Shown here one piece after another: positions 12,001 through 23,369 of a DNA stretch of 64,000 nt (its first letter is position 1; every line of letters starts with the position of its first letter). Origin of the DNA: Piper betle (Eukaryota; Streptophyta; Magnoliopsida; Piperales; Piperaceae); contig JAURVB010014120.1 of assembly GCA_033002965.1 (NCBI GenBank), positions 154,250 to 218,249 of the forward strand, in the 5' to 3' direction. The translations under genes and the position numbers were made by a program. The notes below the pieces were generated by a model that was given only the letters and a program-made list of their open reading frames with translations, was not told the DNA's origin and made no database searches.

Positions 12001-14856
12001 TACTTGGTTGTTGTTGAGCAGGTGCAATGATTAGATTGAAGATTGGGAGCTGAAAAGTTCAGGAAATTGAAGATTGAAGTTCGGATTCCAGTGGCTCTGC
12101 ACCTTAGCATAGGTTTCCTTGTGCCTTGGTGTGAAGGAATTTATGACAGATGCTAAGGATCTTGCTCCTTGGTGCAACATTTCTTTGCGCCTTGGTGTGA
12201 CATGAGAAGAGAGTTTACACTGAAATTCCAGAAGGCTTGCGCCTTGGCTAGAAGTTTCGTGCACCTTGGCACAAGGCGGCGAGATTGATTAATTATTTAT
12301 TATTTTTGTGATTGTTGCAGGCCCCACATCTAAAATTTGAGGAGACCTATAAATACTTGCTTTAATGACGTCTAAGGGAGAGGAGAACGAGAGAAAAAAA
12401 ACCTAAGCAACTTCATCAACCATTCAAAAGGAGAAGACAATTACTTCGGCAAAAGAGGACAATCTTAAAGAGTTTTCCTTATTTCCCTCTAGGGTTTTCT
12501 CTTTTGCAATGAGTTGTATGATCTCAATGAATTTGCTGGTGTTTCTAGTTTACATTAAGGAGTAAATTCGTTTACTTGAATTCTGATGGATTTTAATTGC
12601 AATACTTGATAAAGTTTGTTTCTTCCCTCTTTTGAATTGATGTTAATGAATTGCTTATTCTATCTTGCTAAATTGCATGCAACAGTTTGATCACCTATGG
12701 TAGTGTCTAGAGGCTTTATTTATTTTAGAGATAAAAGAATCAAATCTTAGTTCATGTTGATGGTGATTAGTGAATAGGGCAGAGATGTACTTATTTGCCT
12801 AAGATAGCCATACTAGGGTTGTGGTTATGTGTTGCTTAATTTTAGTTGCATAGAGATATATCAATTGGGTTAAAGTAATAAATTCGTAGGAATGACTCGA
12901 GAGAGCATTGAGAATAAATTTATTTCCTTGGATAGCAATTCATTACATTAATTTTTAGAGGTGAAGGATAAATCCAGTTAAGTAAAGCAATTAAATGAAG
13001 TAATGAATCCTAGGTTTTAGTTGCTAGAGTAAAACTTGCATAGAATAGAAGCAGTGTTAGATTTCTTGCCTTACTTTTATTCTCGTAGAAAACGAATCCA
13101 AAATATTTCTTTCTCTTGCTTAAGTAGAGTTGATTAAATTAGTCTTAAGAGTTTGCGAATTTAGTTAAAAGTGCTCCATGAGAACCATCTTTATTATCAC
13201 TTTATTACTTGATACAATACATTTACTTGAGTGTTTAAAATATAAATGAAAAATAAAGCTTCACGCTTGTTATTGTGACAAACTAAAGGAGACCAAAAAT
13301 GGAGAAACACATGCACTGACCGCACTGAAATATATAATGGCTTGTCTTTGCAGATTGCATCACAAAATCAACCGCACAAACAAGGAATAGAAAAAAGAAA
13401 GAATAAAATTTGTTATACACATATCTGCCATTGTGAAGGTAAACGATTTATATCGGAGAAATTTTTTTTTAAAAAAAGAAACACACTTGTCTATGCCACT
13501 TTGTGTCCTTTTGCAAAAAGATATATAACACTAGTGGGTAGTGACAACGGTGAAAAGAAAAAAAACTATAAAAGGCAACAGAAGTTTTAGTCAAAGGCTA
13601 ACCTTTTCCTCTGAAGGCACATAAGTCTGGTTGTCAGTCTGATTTCTACTCTCGTCATCTTTTCCTTTGTCACCAAATATAGAACCTTGAAAATGGAAAA
13701 ATAGATGTATTATCTTAACTTGACACAAGATTCAATGAAAAGGGTAAAGGAACAGGATATATTCTGAGCACGTGATCAGAAAAGATAAACTCACTGTTTG
13801 TTTCAGGTAAACCATCATCCAATTTGACATCCTTTTCCTTGTATTGAAACAAGTTACCATTAAAATTCCTACTATCTACATTACTAGATTCAACATCATT
13901 ATAAACAATGCGCATTGGCTCTTTTACATCTTCTCCACCTTCCTGAAAAACCAAACGCAACAAGTCAGTACCATAAGGTAAAAGGAGTACTCTTGAAAAA
14001 AAAACGACCAAAAACAAATGGAATGAAACAAAATTAACTAATATATAGATATAAGATAAAAGAAAATGTCCGTTAGCTCAAGTCTCATATCAATATGCTC
14101 CTCAATATACGAGTATTACAAAAGCATTCTTGAAATACAACCCTTTGTAAGATCAATAGTACTAGCTTAGCCCGCATAAGTTTCTCTATAATGGCTTGTA
14201 ACAAAATCACTTTCGATGAATGAACACATCATACTCATAATAGCAAAAACACTCATACAATCATCACCATTACAACAAAATCAGCCAAGTCCAGCAAATG
14301 TGATAAGCTGTCTACTCTGCTATAAGTCTCCCACAATTTCCAAAGTTTTTGTCATCTGTGTAGCAGTCACAAACATGCTGCCTACTTCTCCCTATCAAGC
14401 TTTGCAAGATTTCTCCATAAATTATTCTTTCTTTAAATGTTACCAAATACATAGAAATCAAGGCGAGACCAACAAACCTGAATTGCAAGTAGACTCTTGG
14501 AGTCCTGCGAGTGATCCTGCCATAACCATTCATCCAACAACACATTAATTAATCCCCCAATCACAACCAATAAACACAGTTCAAAAATAAAATCAATCAA
14601 GAAAAACAATGCTTACTAATCCTGAAGCATCCTCGATACCTGAAATTGCGCAAAAAATACCACCAAAATAATCACACACACAAAAAAATCAACAAAATCA
14701 ACCAAAAAAAAGAAGAAAGTAGGGAGGAATCGGAGTACCGAGAGAGTCGGAGAAGGGTGCGAGCTTGTCATGGAAGATGAGAATGGGGGCGACGACGGTG
14801 AGGACGAGGAGGGCGAGGATGAGGTCTCTCCCGCATTTCACGCCAGCGGTCGCCAT
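9008..14856 (-). CDS. GAUT-family glycosyltransferase (GT8), probable homogalacturonan galacturonosyltransferase
   Basis: Nine exons: 14739-14856, 14617-14639 (23 nt), 14478-14516, 13795-13942, 13603-13685, 11364-11578, 10609-10951, 9699-10223, 9008-9286. All phases agree and total 590 residues. The start MATAGVKCGRDLI leads into one hydrophobic segment (about residues 11-27), so a type II Golgi membrane protein is expected. A low-complexity stem follows, then the GAUT helical region (AKAYLNFAAANSNSH, ARTFPKGFHCLSMRL), then the GT8 domain: NILACAVVVNST, KIVFLDHDVVVQKDL with the metal-binding DHD at 410-412, ACTWAFGVNIFDLEMWRRH, and LDRRWHLRGLG. GAUTs transfer galacturonate from UDP-GalA during pectin synthesis in the Golgi. 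The usual C-terminal HxxGxxKPW is QYDGLMKPW, with Gln552 in the His place. The clade within GAUTs is not assigned. Confidence 0.93.
11914..13240 (+). mobile_element. Probable degenerate LTR in GAUT intron 5
   Basis: The 2.0-kb fifth intron of the minus-strand GAUT gene is mostly filled by sequence with LTR style. It has repeated gcaccttggcgc-like motifs at 12090-12270, a TATA-like tataaata near 12350, and an end region ttattacttgatacaatac near 13205 that resembles the end of the Athila-like LTRs at 25.5 and 30.3 kb. Borders are approximate and no TSD was found. Only one copy is present in the window. Confidence 0.45.
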
Positions 14857-15368
14857 CGTCGGAGGTGACTCGCCGTCGGCTGGCGGTCACCTATCCCGCC
14901 GGCGTTCAACTCCGGCTACCGTACACCGCCGCTCCGGCGGTCGCAGCGGCAACAGCAGATCGGGAGATGCATTGCCGGAGCAAATGGGGTTTAAAATTTT
15001 GTTTTTACCGAAAATGGTTATTAGTTACTATAATGCTCATTTAGTGTTACTAATAGCTATTGTCAAAAGCTATAGATCCTAATTTCATCTTTTTACCCTT
15101 TAAGGTTACATTTTAAAAAAGATGTAGGATGGTCCACTTAAATTTTAAAAATATAGATCAAAACCTAATCAACCAAGTTAAAGATATGAAAAACAATTTC
15201 ATTGTTTTTTATCTTTATTTGAGTTATATATAATGTCTCATTTATAGTTATAAAAGAAATTTCACTTTTATGGTAAAAAGTTCTTTACAAAATATATAGA
15301 CATTTATTTATAGGAGACGTTAAATATGACTTATTATCACGTGGAGGGAAAAATTTTGTATATTATGC
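14857..15368. other. GAUT upstream region
   Basis: From 14857 to about 14990 a GC-rich tract upstream of the GAUT ATG is probably its 5' UTR and core promoter on the minus strand. AT-rich sequence follows with no recognisable gene. Confidence 0.5.
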
Positions 15369-18300
15369 ATGGGAGGGAGAGAAAAAAATGACAAGATTGA
15401 CCCCAAAATTAATTTCCAATGGGTGGTAGTTGCGTTGTGGGCTAGGTTGAGTGATGGGTTGAGGTGTAGGTTGGTCCATCACATAAATTGGCAGAGTGTG
15501 TTTGGGTCGTTGTTTAAATGCTCGAAGAGAGGTGCTCATCTCGAGAAGGACTCCTTCGCTCCTGCCATCCGTCGCTCCTCTATTTGTCTTTGGTGGTGGT
15601 CGACTCTTCGACTAAGTTTGCTTTTCATTTTAGGGGGGGGAAGGCAAATGGTCGTGGTGGGAGCATTCGTTTTGGTGGTCGAGGTGGTGGTGTGTGGTTC
15701 GTGTTGTTGTTCATTAGGTGATGGTGTAGGCTGTCGCTATCATGGTCGTGGTCGGCAAGTCTTTATCTTGGTTGGTTGCTTGTCTTGGGAGGATGTTTTT
15801 TTTTAATTTATATATCATGTTGATTGGGCTTAGAGTTGAGGAGCAAAAAAGGCCCCACGAGAATGGGGTGGGGTCGAGTGGGCGGACAGAGCTTAAAAAA
15901 TCGAGAAAAGAGAAGAAGGGGGTGATGAAGAGTCATCCAAATAAGGTACAAAAGACAAAGCTCGTAGAAGGAGCAAGGACAGGTAAACATTTATAGATCC
16001 TTTCTTTAGATTTTGATGTGAAATGACATTTGTCATTGATGATTAGCTTGGAGTGAATATGATGTATGTCTCTATGTTTATATGTAGTTGTGATAAAATT
16101 CTTTAAGCTTGAATTCAAATGAATGAAAACTTGAATATGATGATCAACATATGTTTGGGGTCATTTTATTTAGGTTGCAACTTGAATATGATGGTCAATG
16201 TATGTTTAGGGTCTTTTTGTTTAGGTTGAGTTCAAATGAATGACAGCTTGAATATGATGGTCAGGGTATGTTTGGGTCTTTTTGTTTAGGATGAGTTCAA
16301 ATTAATGATAGCTTGAAAATGTGAGTAAATGCCGATGGCAAGTGTAGTGTGTGAAATTTGTAATTCATTCGATTAAATACATTGTCATTGATGCAACTTT
16401 ATGTATCATCGATAAAAAGTTTAGGATGACTTTAAATGACTTTCAGTAAATTGTTTTTCAATTTCTTTTCATCATTTCTCATGCTTTTTATTAAATAGTT
16501 TTGTCAATGATATGTTAGGAGTACACGAATGTTAATCATTGTTTCATATAAATGTGTTAATAAGTATATGGTATAGTTGGGGAATGAAAACATATGATAG
16601 TCATTAATGAGAAATATATTATGTGATTAATGATTTGAATATGTTTTTATCATATTGCATAAAAGTTTGAAGTAGGGCCTCACAAGGATGAGGTAGGGGC
16701 AAGTGGGCTGGCAAAACCTAAAAAATTGAGAAAGGAAAAGAAGGGGGATGAATAGTCATCCAAAGGCAAATAAGGCAAAGCCCCTCCAAGGAGCAAGGAT
16801 AGGTAAGCATTTATAGATCCTTTCTTTAGCTTCGTATGTGAAATGACATTTGTCATTGATGGTTAGATTGGAGTGAATATGATGCATACCGCTGTGTTTG
16901 TATGTAGTTGAGTGTCTGTTTATGTTTGTGATAGTTTTCTTTAGGTTGAGTTCAATTGACCAATTGAAAATAAGGTGAAATATTTTTGCAATCGATGGTA
17001 AATTTAGTGTGTGACATGTTTAATGAATGACATGTTGTGGAGTAACATATGTTAATGACTATTTTTTATAATTGTGTTGTTACATATATTTTTATGTGTA
17101 GAGATTGATAAAATATGATTTACATGTATGGGAAATATATTTGTGACACTCTCGCTATTAGAAATGAGGGAAAAGACATATGTTTGTGTTAGTGTATGTT
17201 GGTGGTATTTTTGTTTAGGACAACCTTCAAATGAAAGATAACTTGGAAATGTGATTAGATATACTTATCATTGATGACAAGTGTAGTGTGTGACATTTGT
17301 AATGAATGATATGTGTGTGTGTGTTAGGATATGTTTGTGATATTTTTTAGGTTGAATTCAAATGACAGACAAGTTGAGAAGGTTATAAAATAGTTTTGTT
17401 GATGATATGTTATGGAGTAAATGAATATTAATCACTATTTCATATAAATGTGTTAATAAGTGTATGATTTGTAGTGAATAACAATGATATGATAGTCATT
17501 GATGGGAAATGTATCTCGTGCCATTTGCCATGAATGTTTTGAAACAAATTATTGGATATTGCAGAAACTGTTTGATGATGACAAGGCAGGTGAGAAGAAG
17601 GAGACGCATATGCATGCTCCTTGTAATATCAAGAAATTAAACGACTTGGAAGAACTTGAGTTGACCCTGACACATGAAGCGATTATAAAGAAGACATCGT
17701 TTGTAGTTTTCAAGGACTTGGCCAGGTTCGGTATGAACCCAATGTTATTGGAGATATTGCTGCGACATTGGTATCAAAAGGAAATTAGACCGTTTCAAGT
17801 TAGACGATCATTTGCTTAGTTTAACATTGAGGATGTTGCCTTAATAACTGGGTTGTGTAATAAGGGAATTCCTATTTGCGTTAAGAATAGGAAAGCAACA
17901 TGCAAGTGCTACACAAGACACTTGAGATGGAATGCAAAGGCTGATCAAATGATCATAATTGCCAAGCTAGAGGATCTGCTCGAAAATGGTGGAGATGGGT
18001 AGCAGGCATTTGAGGATGCATGCAGGTTGTACATAGTGTACATTTTTGTAACTGTGCTGTTTTTACAAACCAACTGGCTCTGTTCCAGCGTGGCCTATAA
18101 AAAGTAGCAAAGAGTAAATTTCATGTGAGATTTGCTCATACAAAAGTACAATCAACTGTCAAGAATAAGCAATGATATGGAGGTCAAGTATCATGCCCTT
18201 AAGCATGAATTTCATGCCCTTAGAAAAGAACATCGATAGTTGCTTGGTTCTCTGACTGATAGGATTGGTGCCTTATATGGACGGGTGGATGTAAAGAGTT

Positions 18301-18560
18301 AGAAAAGGAAGAAGAAAGGGAGATATGAATTGAGGATAATGATGAGGATAATGGGAGTAAGGTTGAGGGGGATGACAAGGATAAAAAGGACGGTAGTAAG
18401 GATGATGGGTAGGATGATAGTGACGAAGGAGAGGATCGTAGTGAGGATGACGGGGAAGATGGAAGTGAAAATGAAAAGGATGACGGTGATGAAGAAAAGG
18501 GGGTAGTGAGGATGAAAATCTTGAGAACTTGGAAATGTGTCACCTTTGGGCCCCCAACCA
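15369..18560 (+). pseudogene. Decayed transposon-borne Ulp1-type gene, 5' half
   Basis: This is the upstream part of a multi-exon relic. A Lys/Arg-rich exon (about 15835-15981) is duplicated with its flanks about 820 bp downstream (near 16675-16920). From about 17560 to 18100 one frame reads FVVFKDLARFGMNPMLLEI, then FNIEDVALITGL and CRLYIVYIFVTVLF, with an in-frame stop at 17817 and another near 18000. This pattern resembles the DUF1985 / plant mobile domain found upstream of Ulp1 domains in Mutator-like elements (inference). A coiled-coil stretch (MEVKYHALKHEFHAL) and an Asp/Glu/Lys-rich tract (18300-18500) follow. The multiple stops make it a pseudogene. Confidence 0.6.
15850..16925 (+). 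repeat. ~820-bp-spaced direct duplication in the Ulp1 relic
   Basis: 15850-16100 and 16675-16925 align over an exon-like part and the following intron. Both contain ggtaarcatttatagatcctttctttag and gtgaaatgacatttgtcattgatg-ttag in the same order. Between them (16115-16320) lies a further local repeat of about 70 bp, three units, with cttgaatatgatggtca. Confidence 0.75.
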
Positions 18561-18573
18561 AGCTCTGATTTAC

Positions 18574-18722
18574 TGTTGGGCCCTTTGGGCCCTAAAAGGG
18601 ACTTGTCATAGGTGTCATGAGTCTCTCTTAATCCAAAAGTTAACTCAAGGAATAAGGCTTTCCCATTAGCCTATATGCAACTCACTAACATCATCTATGA
18701 CCGATGTGGGATAAACCCAATA
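18574..18722 (+). mobile_element. Short LTR-like repeat (TRIM-like), copy 1
   Basis: This block begins tgttgggccc and ends gataaacccaata, near-inverted ends of TG...CA type. It shares the internal order ctcttaatc, aataaggctttcccattagcctatat, catc, gatgtgggataaaccca with 57796-57946. It interrupts the acidic tract of the Ulp1 relic. No TSD is evident for this copy, so the borders are approximate. Confidence 0.55.
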
Positions 18723-18889
18723 GAAAAAAGGGTAATAAGGATGAAAAAGGATAGACATGATCACAACAAGGATGACATGAAGAGTGATTAAGTATGCTTT
18801 CTTCATCTATGATTCTTGCGTAATGTAGATGTTAAAATTGATCATAATCCATGTCTTCTGTAAGCATAAATGTTCCATTTCGACTGGAA

Positions 18890-21800
18890 AATTATGGGAG
18901 AAAATGGACCTTTTTTTAGGTGCAATTGACAACAAAAAATCGGAAAAGATGATGGGATAGTGGGCCCTACTTGCCCGACAGTGGCTGTTGCAAATGAGGT
19001 AGGACATAATCTGTAAAGTTTGTGCAATGTATGTCAACCACCAATGAAACTATTGATAAGAAGCTTTTGTCATTGATGTTCAATGCTATTTTTCGAATTT
19101 GTTCGTTGTTTAAATGCAGGAAATACAATTGAGAGGAGTGCATGCCAATGTCATTGAGACAGAAAAGATTGTTGGCCCTTTATTTTCTATAATACAAGAA
19201 ATAGATATGCAACCAGTGGTTGTCAGTGTCAATGGCAAGAGTGAGGAGCCTTCTACACATAAGGAGGTCCGACTTAAACTTATTATTTATGGAAACTATT
19301 TCAAACATGACATACACTATTGATCAGTAGTATATATCATTTATGTGTCTTTTATTTATTGTGTATAAAGCAGGAACACTCAACAAGGGTGGATGTCAGT
19401 GCCAGTGGGCCTGCTTGCCACGCAGAGGGTTTTGCACATGAGGTATGACATGATTCCTATGGATTATGGAAAGTGTTTCAACCATCAATTATACTATTCA
19501 ATATTATCTTCTACCATTGATGGAGAGTGTTCAAACCATCAATGATACCAAAACTATTAGCTTCTGTCGTTGATGTGTAATGCTATTATGTATTTTACTC
19601 GTTGTGTACAACGTAGGAAGGGAAGATGATATGAATGGATGTCATTGTTAGAGGGTTTGAGACTACTTCGGACCCTACCAACCATGAAGAGGGGATGTGT
19701 AGAAACCCGTGACTCGAGTCAGAGTTTTACGGGAGTGAACCAGTCGGTTCAACTGTCGGTTCGAGTCGAGTCAGCTTCATGGACCGCGAGCTGAGTTGAG
19801 GCCAGCTGTGAGTTATGAGCGATGAGGGTCATGTATGCTCAAGTATACGATGATAACGTCAAAAAGATGATGAAAAATGGGTTATCAAGTATATGGAGGT
19901 ATGCAGTATTGATTGTTATTTTTATTTGATCGTAGAATATTTTTAGGGCCGAATGACGAATTAGGACGCGATATAGGTGAGTTTGGGTGGGTTATTAGTT
20001 ATAGAACATATCATTTGGATGTTGTTGTGTTTGTTTGATTTTACGGGATTTTTCTCAATTTTTTCTGGATTTTTTTAGGATTTATTAGGAGATAGTTATT
20101 ATTATTGACTCGAGTCGGAGTCGAGTCAAGTTTAATTTACAAAAATGCCATTGCACGCCCCTTCATCTTCCCCGATCGTCTTTCTTTTCTCCAAACCCTA
20201 GCCGCCCGACGCCGCCCTGACCTTGCCGCCGACTGCCGCCCCGCCGCCGGAACCAACCGCCTGTCGTCCCCTCGCCGTCGTCGTGCCGTCCCGACAGACC
20301 CCGGCCACCGATCGCCTGCCGGCGCGCCGCCGTGATGCCACGAAGCAGCCTCGGCCGTCGCCACTCGAGCCGGATTCCGCCGGCGTTCGGTCGCCGTCAC
20401 CGCCATTGTGACCACCAGTCTCACCCTCTCGCCGTCGCCGACGTTTCCCCTATCATCCTGACCGCCGTCGAGGCCGGCCGTAGCCCCGATCGGAGCACGC
20501 CGCCGCCGCCGCCCATTTTTGACGCCACCGCTGACAGCCATCACCGCCCTGGCTACCCTGTTTGACACCACCATCGGACCAAGCTCATCGAGCTGGTGCC
20601 GATAGACCCCCTGATTGCCCCGTCCAGAATCATCGCCGGAAAACCGCTGGAATCCGTCGGAAAACTGCCGACACTCGCTGGAAAACCGCCGAAAAATTGG
20701 ATTCGTGGGAAATTTGCCGGATCATCCGCCGAATGCACCCTGTCGAATCCGATCGGACTTCGGACGCCGCTAAGTGCCGAATTCGAGTTTCGAGCCACGA
20801 AACGGAAACCCTAGCCATCGCCGATTTTCGACGACGCGAGGTATAAATTACTTCGACGTAAATTCTTAAATTTTATAATTATTAGGGAAGCATGCTAGAC
20901 TAGATAATTAGATGAATTTTCGTGTTTTTGACGTGTCTGTATGTTTGTGTGTAATTTAATAAAAATTATGAAATTGGTTGATTGATGAGTGTTAAAATGG
21001 AAAAGTAAGGAATTAATTAGGTGAACTAATTAATTACCCTGATTTCATGAGACGTAGATTGAAAAACTCACTAGAATTGACTTAGGATGAATGTGTGATG
21101 ATTGATGCGTGATTGTGTTGATTGTGTGTGCATGCTATAGGATGTGTGATTCATCATGCGGGCGTTAGCTTTTAGCTTGATTGTGTAGGTACGGTGTAGG
21201 AGCTCGCCGCCTAGGCGCGTGGACCCGTTTGGAGCTTCTACCAGGTCCGTTTAGGACTCGTTCTCTGATTTACGCTATTCTATTGTGTATTTGATTTATC
21301 ATGTGCAGGACGAGTTAAGTGGCATTTTATCGGATCCCACTTGACTCGGGCCATTTAACCAACAGTTTTGTTCGGATTAATAACCCTCGAGGATGAGATC
21401 CCTCGAGTCAGTTTTCGAAATTAAGATCCACCACAAGTTGCCTTCGGGCCTATTGTATAAATCCCAACCCAGGCCTATATATGTATAGTTTTTGCGTTTT
21501 CGGTGAGAGATGGAATGAGGGTTACTGACTGCCACGCCTTCAGATAGGGCGTGTGCTCGGAAGAGTGGGCTCTGGAGCTGGGGAGAACCCACTTCGTTCC
21601 CGAAGGATCCGGACAACTCCACCTTTGAGTTCCTCAAACCCAGAGAAGTGTGGAGGTTTACGGGTACTGCAATGCAGCGCATGTCTAGACTTGTGGTTCA
21701 AAGGGTACTAAAGGCGACTGCCTGAGAGTGCTCAGCCTTCGTTCTCAAGGCCAGGAGTAATATGGAAGGTGCAGAGGGCGAAAAGGAATGAGATTTGATG

Positions 21801-23269
21801 CGAGAAGCGATAGAGAAATGGCCAAGGTATGAGAATGAGAAGGAAAGGGGGATGCTGTCGACCCGAGGGCGACGGCTCCCATATGTGCCCTGATGAGAGT
21901 TCTTGAGGAAGTATATGGTTTTCATTCAACAGGAGAGTTTGCTCTCCTGTGCCAGATTGATATTAGTTATTTTTGGGCCGGTAACACTCGTTACTGACGG
22001 TTTTTTTATATATATGTAGGTGAGAAATACGAGGGATGAAAGCTGTCGGGATTGCGGAGGAGCAGCACAGAACCGTGCACACTTGTTCCTGCTGCGTGTA
22101 TTGTATAATGATGGTGTGTTAATGCTATGTGCATGATAATTTTGATGTGTTTGTTTGGATGAATTGCTTGTTATGAAATGAAAGGATAAATGTGAATGAG
22201 TAGCGAGCCTTGGAGTTCAGACTTGGCTCAGGTGAAACAAATGAAATAATGATTGAATGCCATGGTAGATTGTTATGTTTTATCGTATTTTGGTAAAATA
22301 TTTATATTCCCTTGTCGTGGACAGGTTGGCCCTTGTTGCACTTTTAGGCGAAACTCTGTCCGTTTTTTCGTAGTAGTATATATTTTCTTTTGGTTTCTCA
22401 TTTATTACTTTGTCTTGTCTTTGCTTGCACGTCATGACATGCATGTAGGACTCCGTTAGAACCCAATTGTTCCTATTCATGAATTTCATGTTTGCATCTC
22501 CATCTTGAGACGCCGAGGGCAGATCCGAGTCGGCTTAACCAAATCCAGTAGATTAGCAAACGGTTCAGTCGCCGGTGACATTTCCGGGTCGGTTCACGGG
22601 TGAGCCGAAATGGGGTGTTACAGGATGCTACACATGCAATATGTCATAATCCCTATCATTGATATAGTGTTCAAACTATCAATGACACTATACACTGTTA
22701 GGTTCTATCATTGATGTGTAATGCTATTATGTATTTTACTAGTTGTGTAAAACACAAGAAGGACAGTTAATGGGAGTGGATGTCATTCTCAAAGGGTTTG
22801 AGACTATTGCGGACCCCATTGGCCATGCCGAGGGTGTTGCACACGAGGTATGTCATAATCCTTATCATTAAGAAGAGTGTTCAAACCATTAATGACACTA
22901 TAGACTATTAGCTTCTATCATTGATGTGTAATGTTATAATGTATTTTATTTGTTGTGTGTAACGTAGAAAGGACAATTTATTGGAGTGGAAGTCATTGTC
23001 AGAGGGTTTGAGCCAACTTCAGACCCTACCGACCACGCAGAGGATGTTGCACATGAGGTATATCATAATCCTTATCATTGATGGAGAGTGCTCAAACCAT
23101 TAGTGACATTATATACTGTTAGCTTTTGTTATTGAAGTAGAATGCTATTATGATTTTTACTCATTGTGTAAAATGCAAGAAGGACAGTCGACAAAAGTGG
23201 ATGTCGTTGTTAAAGGGCCTCAAATAATAGTGGGCCCTATCGGTCATGAAAAAGGTGCTACACATGAGG
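18890..23269 (+). repeat. Tandem array of small repeated exons in the Ulp1 relic
   Basis: At least five clear units of about 210-240 bp, plus two more diverged ones upstream. Each has an acceptor-like ag, an exon of about 70-95 nt (aggacag...gtggatgtcattgt...gagggttttgcacatgag), a donor gtatgtcat, and an intron with ccttatcattgatggagagtgt and tcattgatgtgtaatgctatta. Exons end at about 19441, 22640, 22847, 23057 and 23269, with diverged units ending near 19003 and 19268. One frame encodes roughly 30 residues of the type VDVIVRGFE..SDPTDHAE. The unit starting at 19619 is split by the solo LTR at 19698-22622. Confidence 0.8.
19698..22622 (+). mobile_element. Family A solo LTR, complete (copy 2)
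   Basis: This 2925-bp element starts TGTAGAAACCCGTGACTCGAG and ends CGAAATGGGGTGTTACA. It is flanked by a perfect 5-bp target duplication, GGATG (19693-19697 and 22623-22627). With no internal domain or second LTR, it is a solo LTR. It lands inside one unit of the repeated-exon array. Internal landmarks are a GC-rich gene-like tract (20160-20850), a ggcgttag...taggagctcgccgcc block (21170-21210), a TATA-like cctatatatgtatag (21473-21487), and the conserved ggtttacgggtactgc block (21655). Confidence 0.96.
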
Positions 23270-23369
23270 TATGTCATAATCCTTATCACTGGTGGAGAAT
23301 GTTTCAACCATCAATGACGCTATTGACCATGAGCTCCTATCATTGAGGTGTAATACTATTGTTGTATTG

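Noticed and set aside
12031..12264. Minus-strand frame MHETSSQGASLL in the GAUT intron
   Set aside because: It spans the repeated caccttggcgc-like motifs of the LTR-like remnant, has no homologous domain and is intronic.
18220..18561. Minus-strand Ser/Pro-rich frame
   Set aside because: It is the antisense shadow of the Asp/Glu/Lys-rich tract of the Ulp1 relic.
20137..20574. Long Arg/Ala-rich frames on both strands (also 34579-34965 and 1196-1633)
   Set aside because: These are compositional frames in the GC-rich tract of the family A LTRs, open on several frames at once and not conserved in frame between copies.
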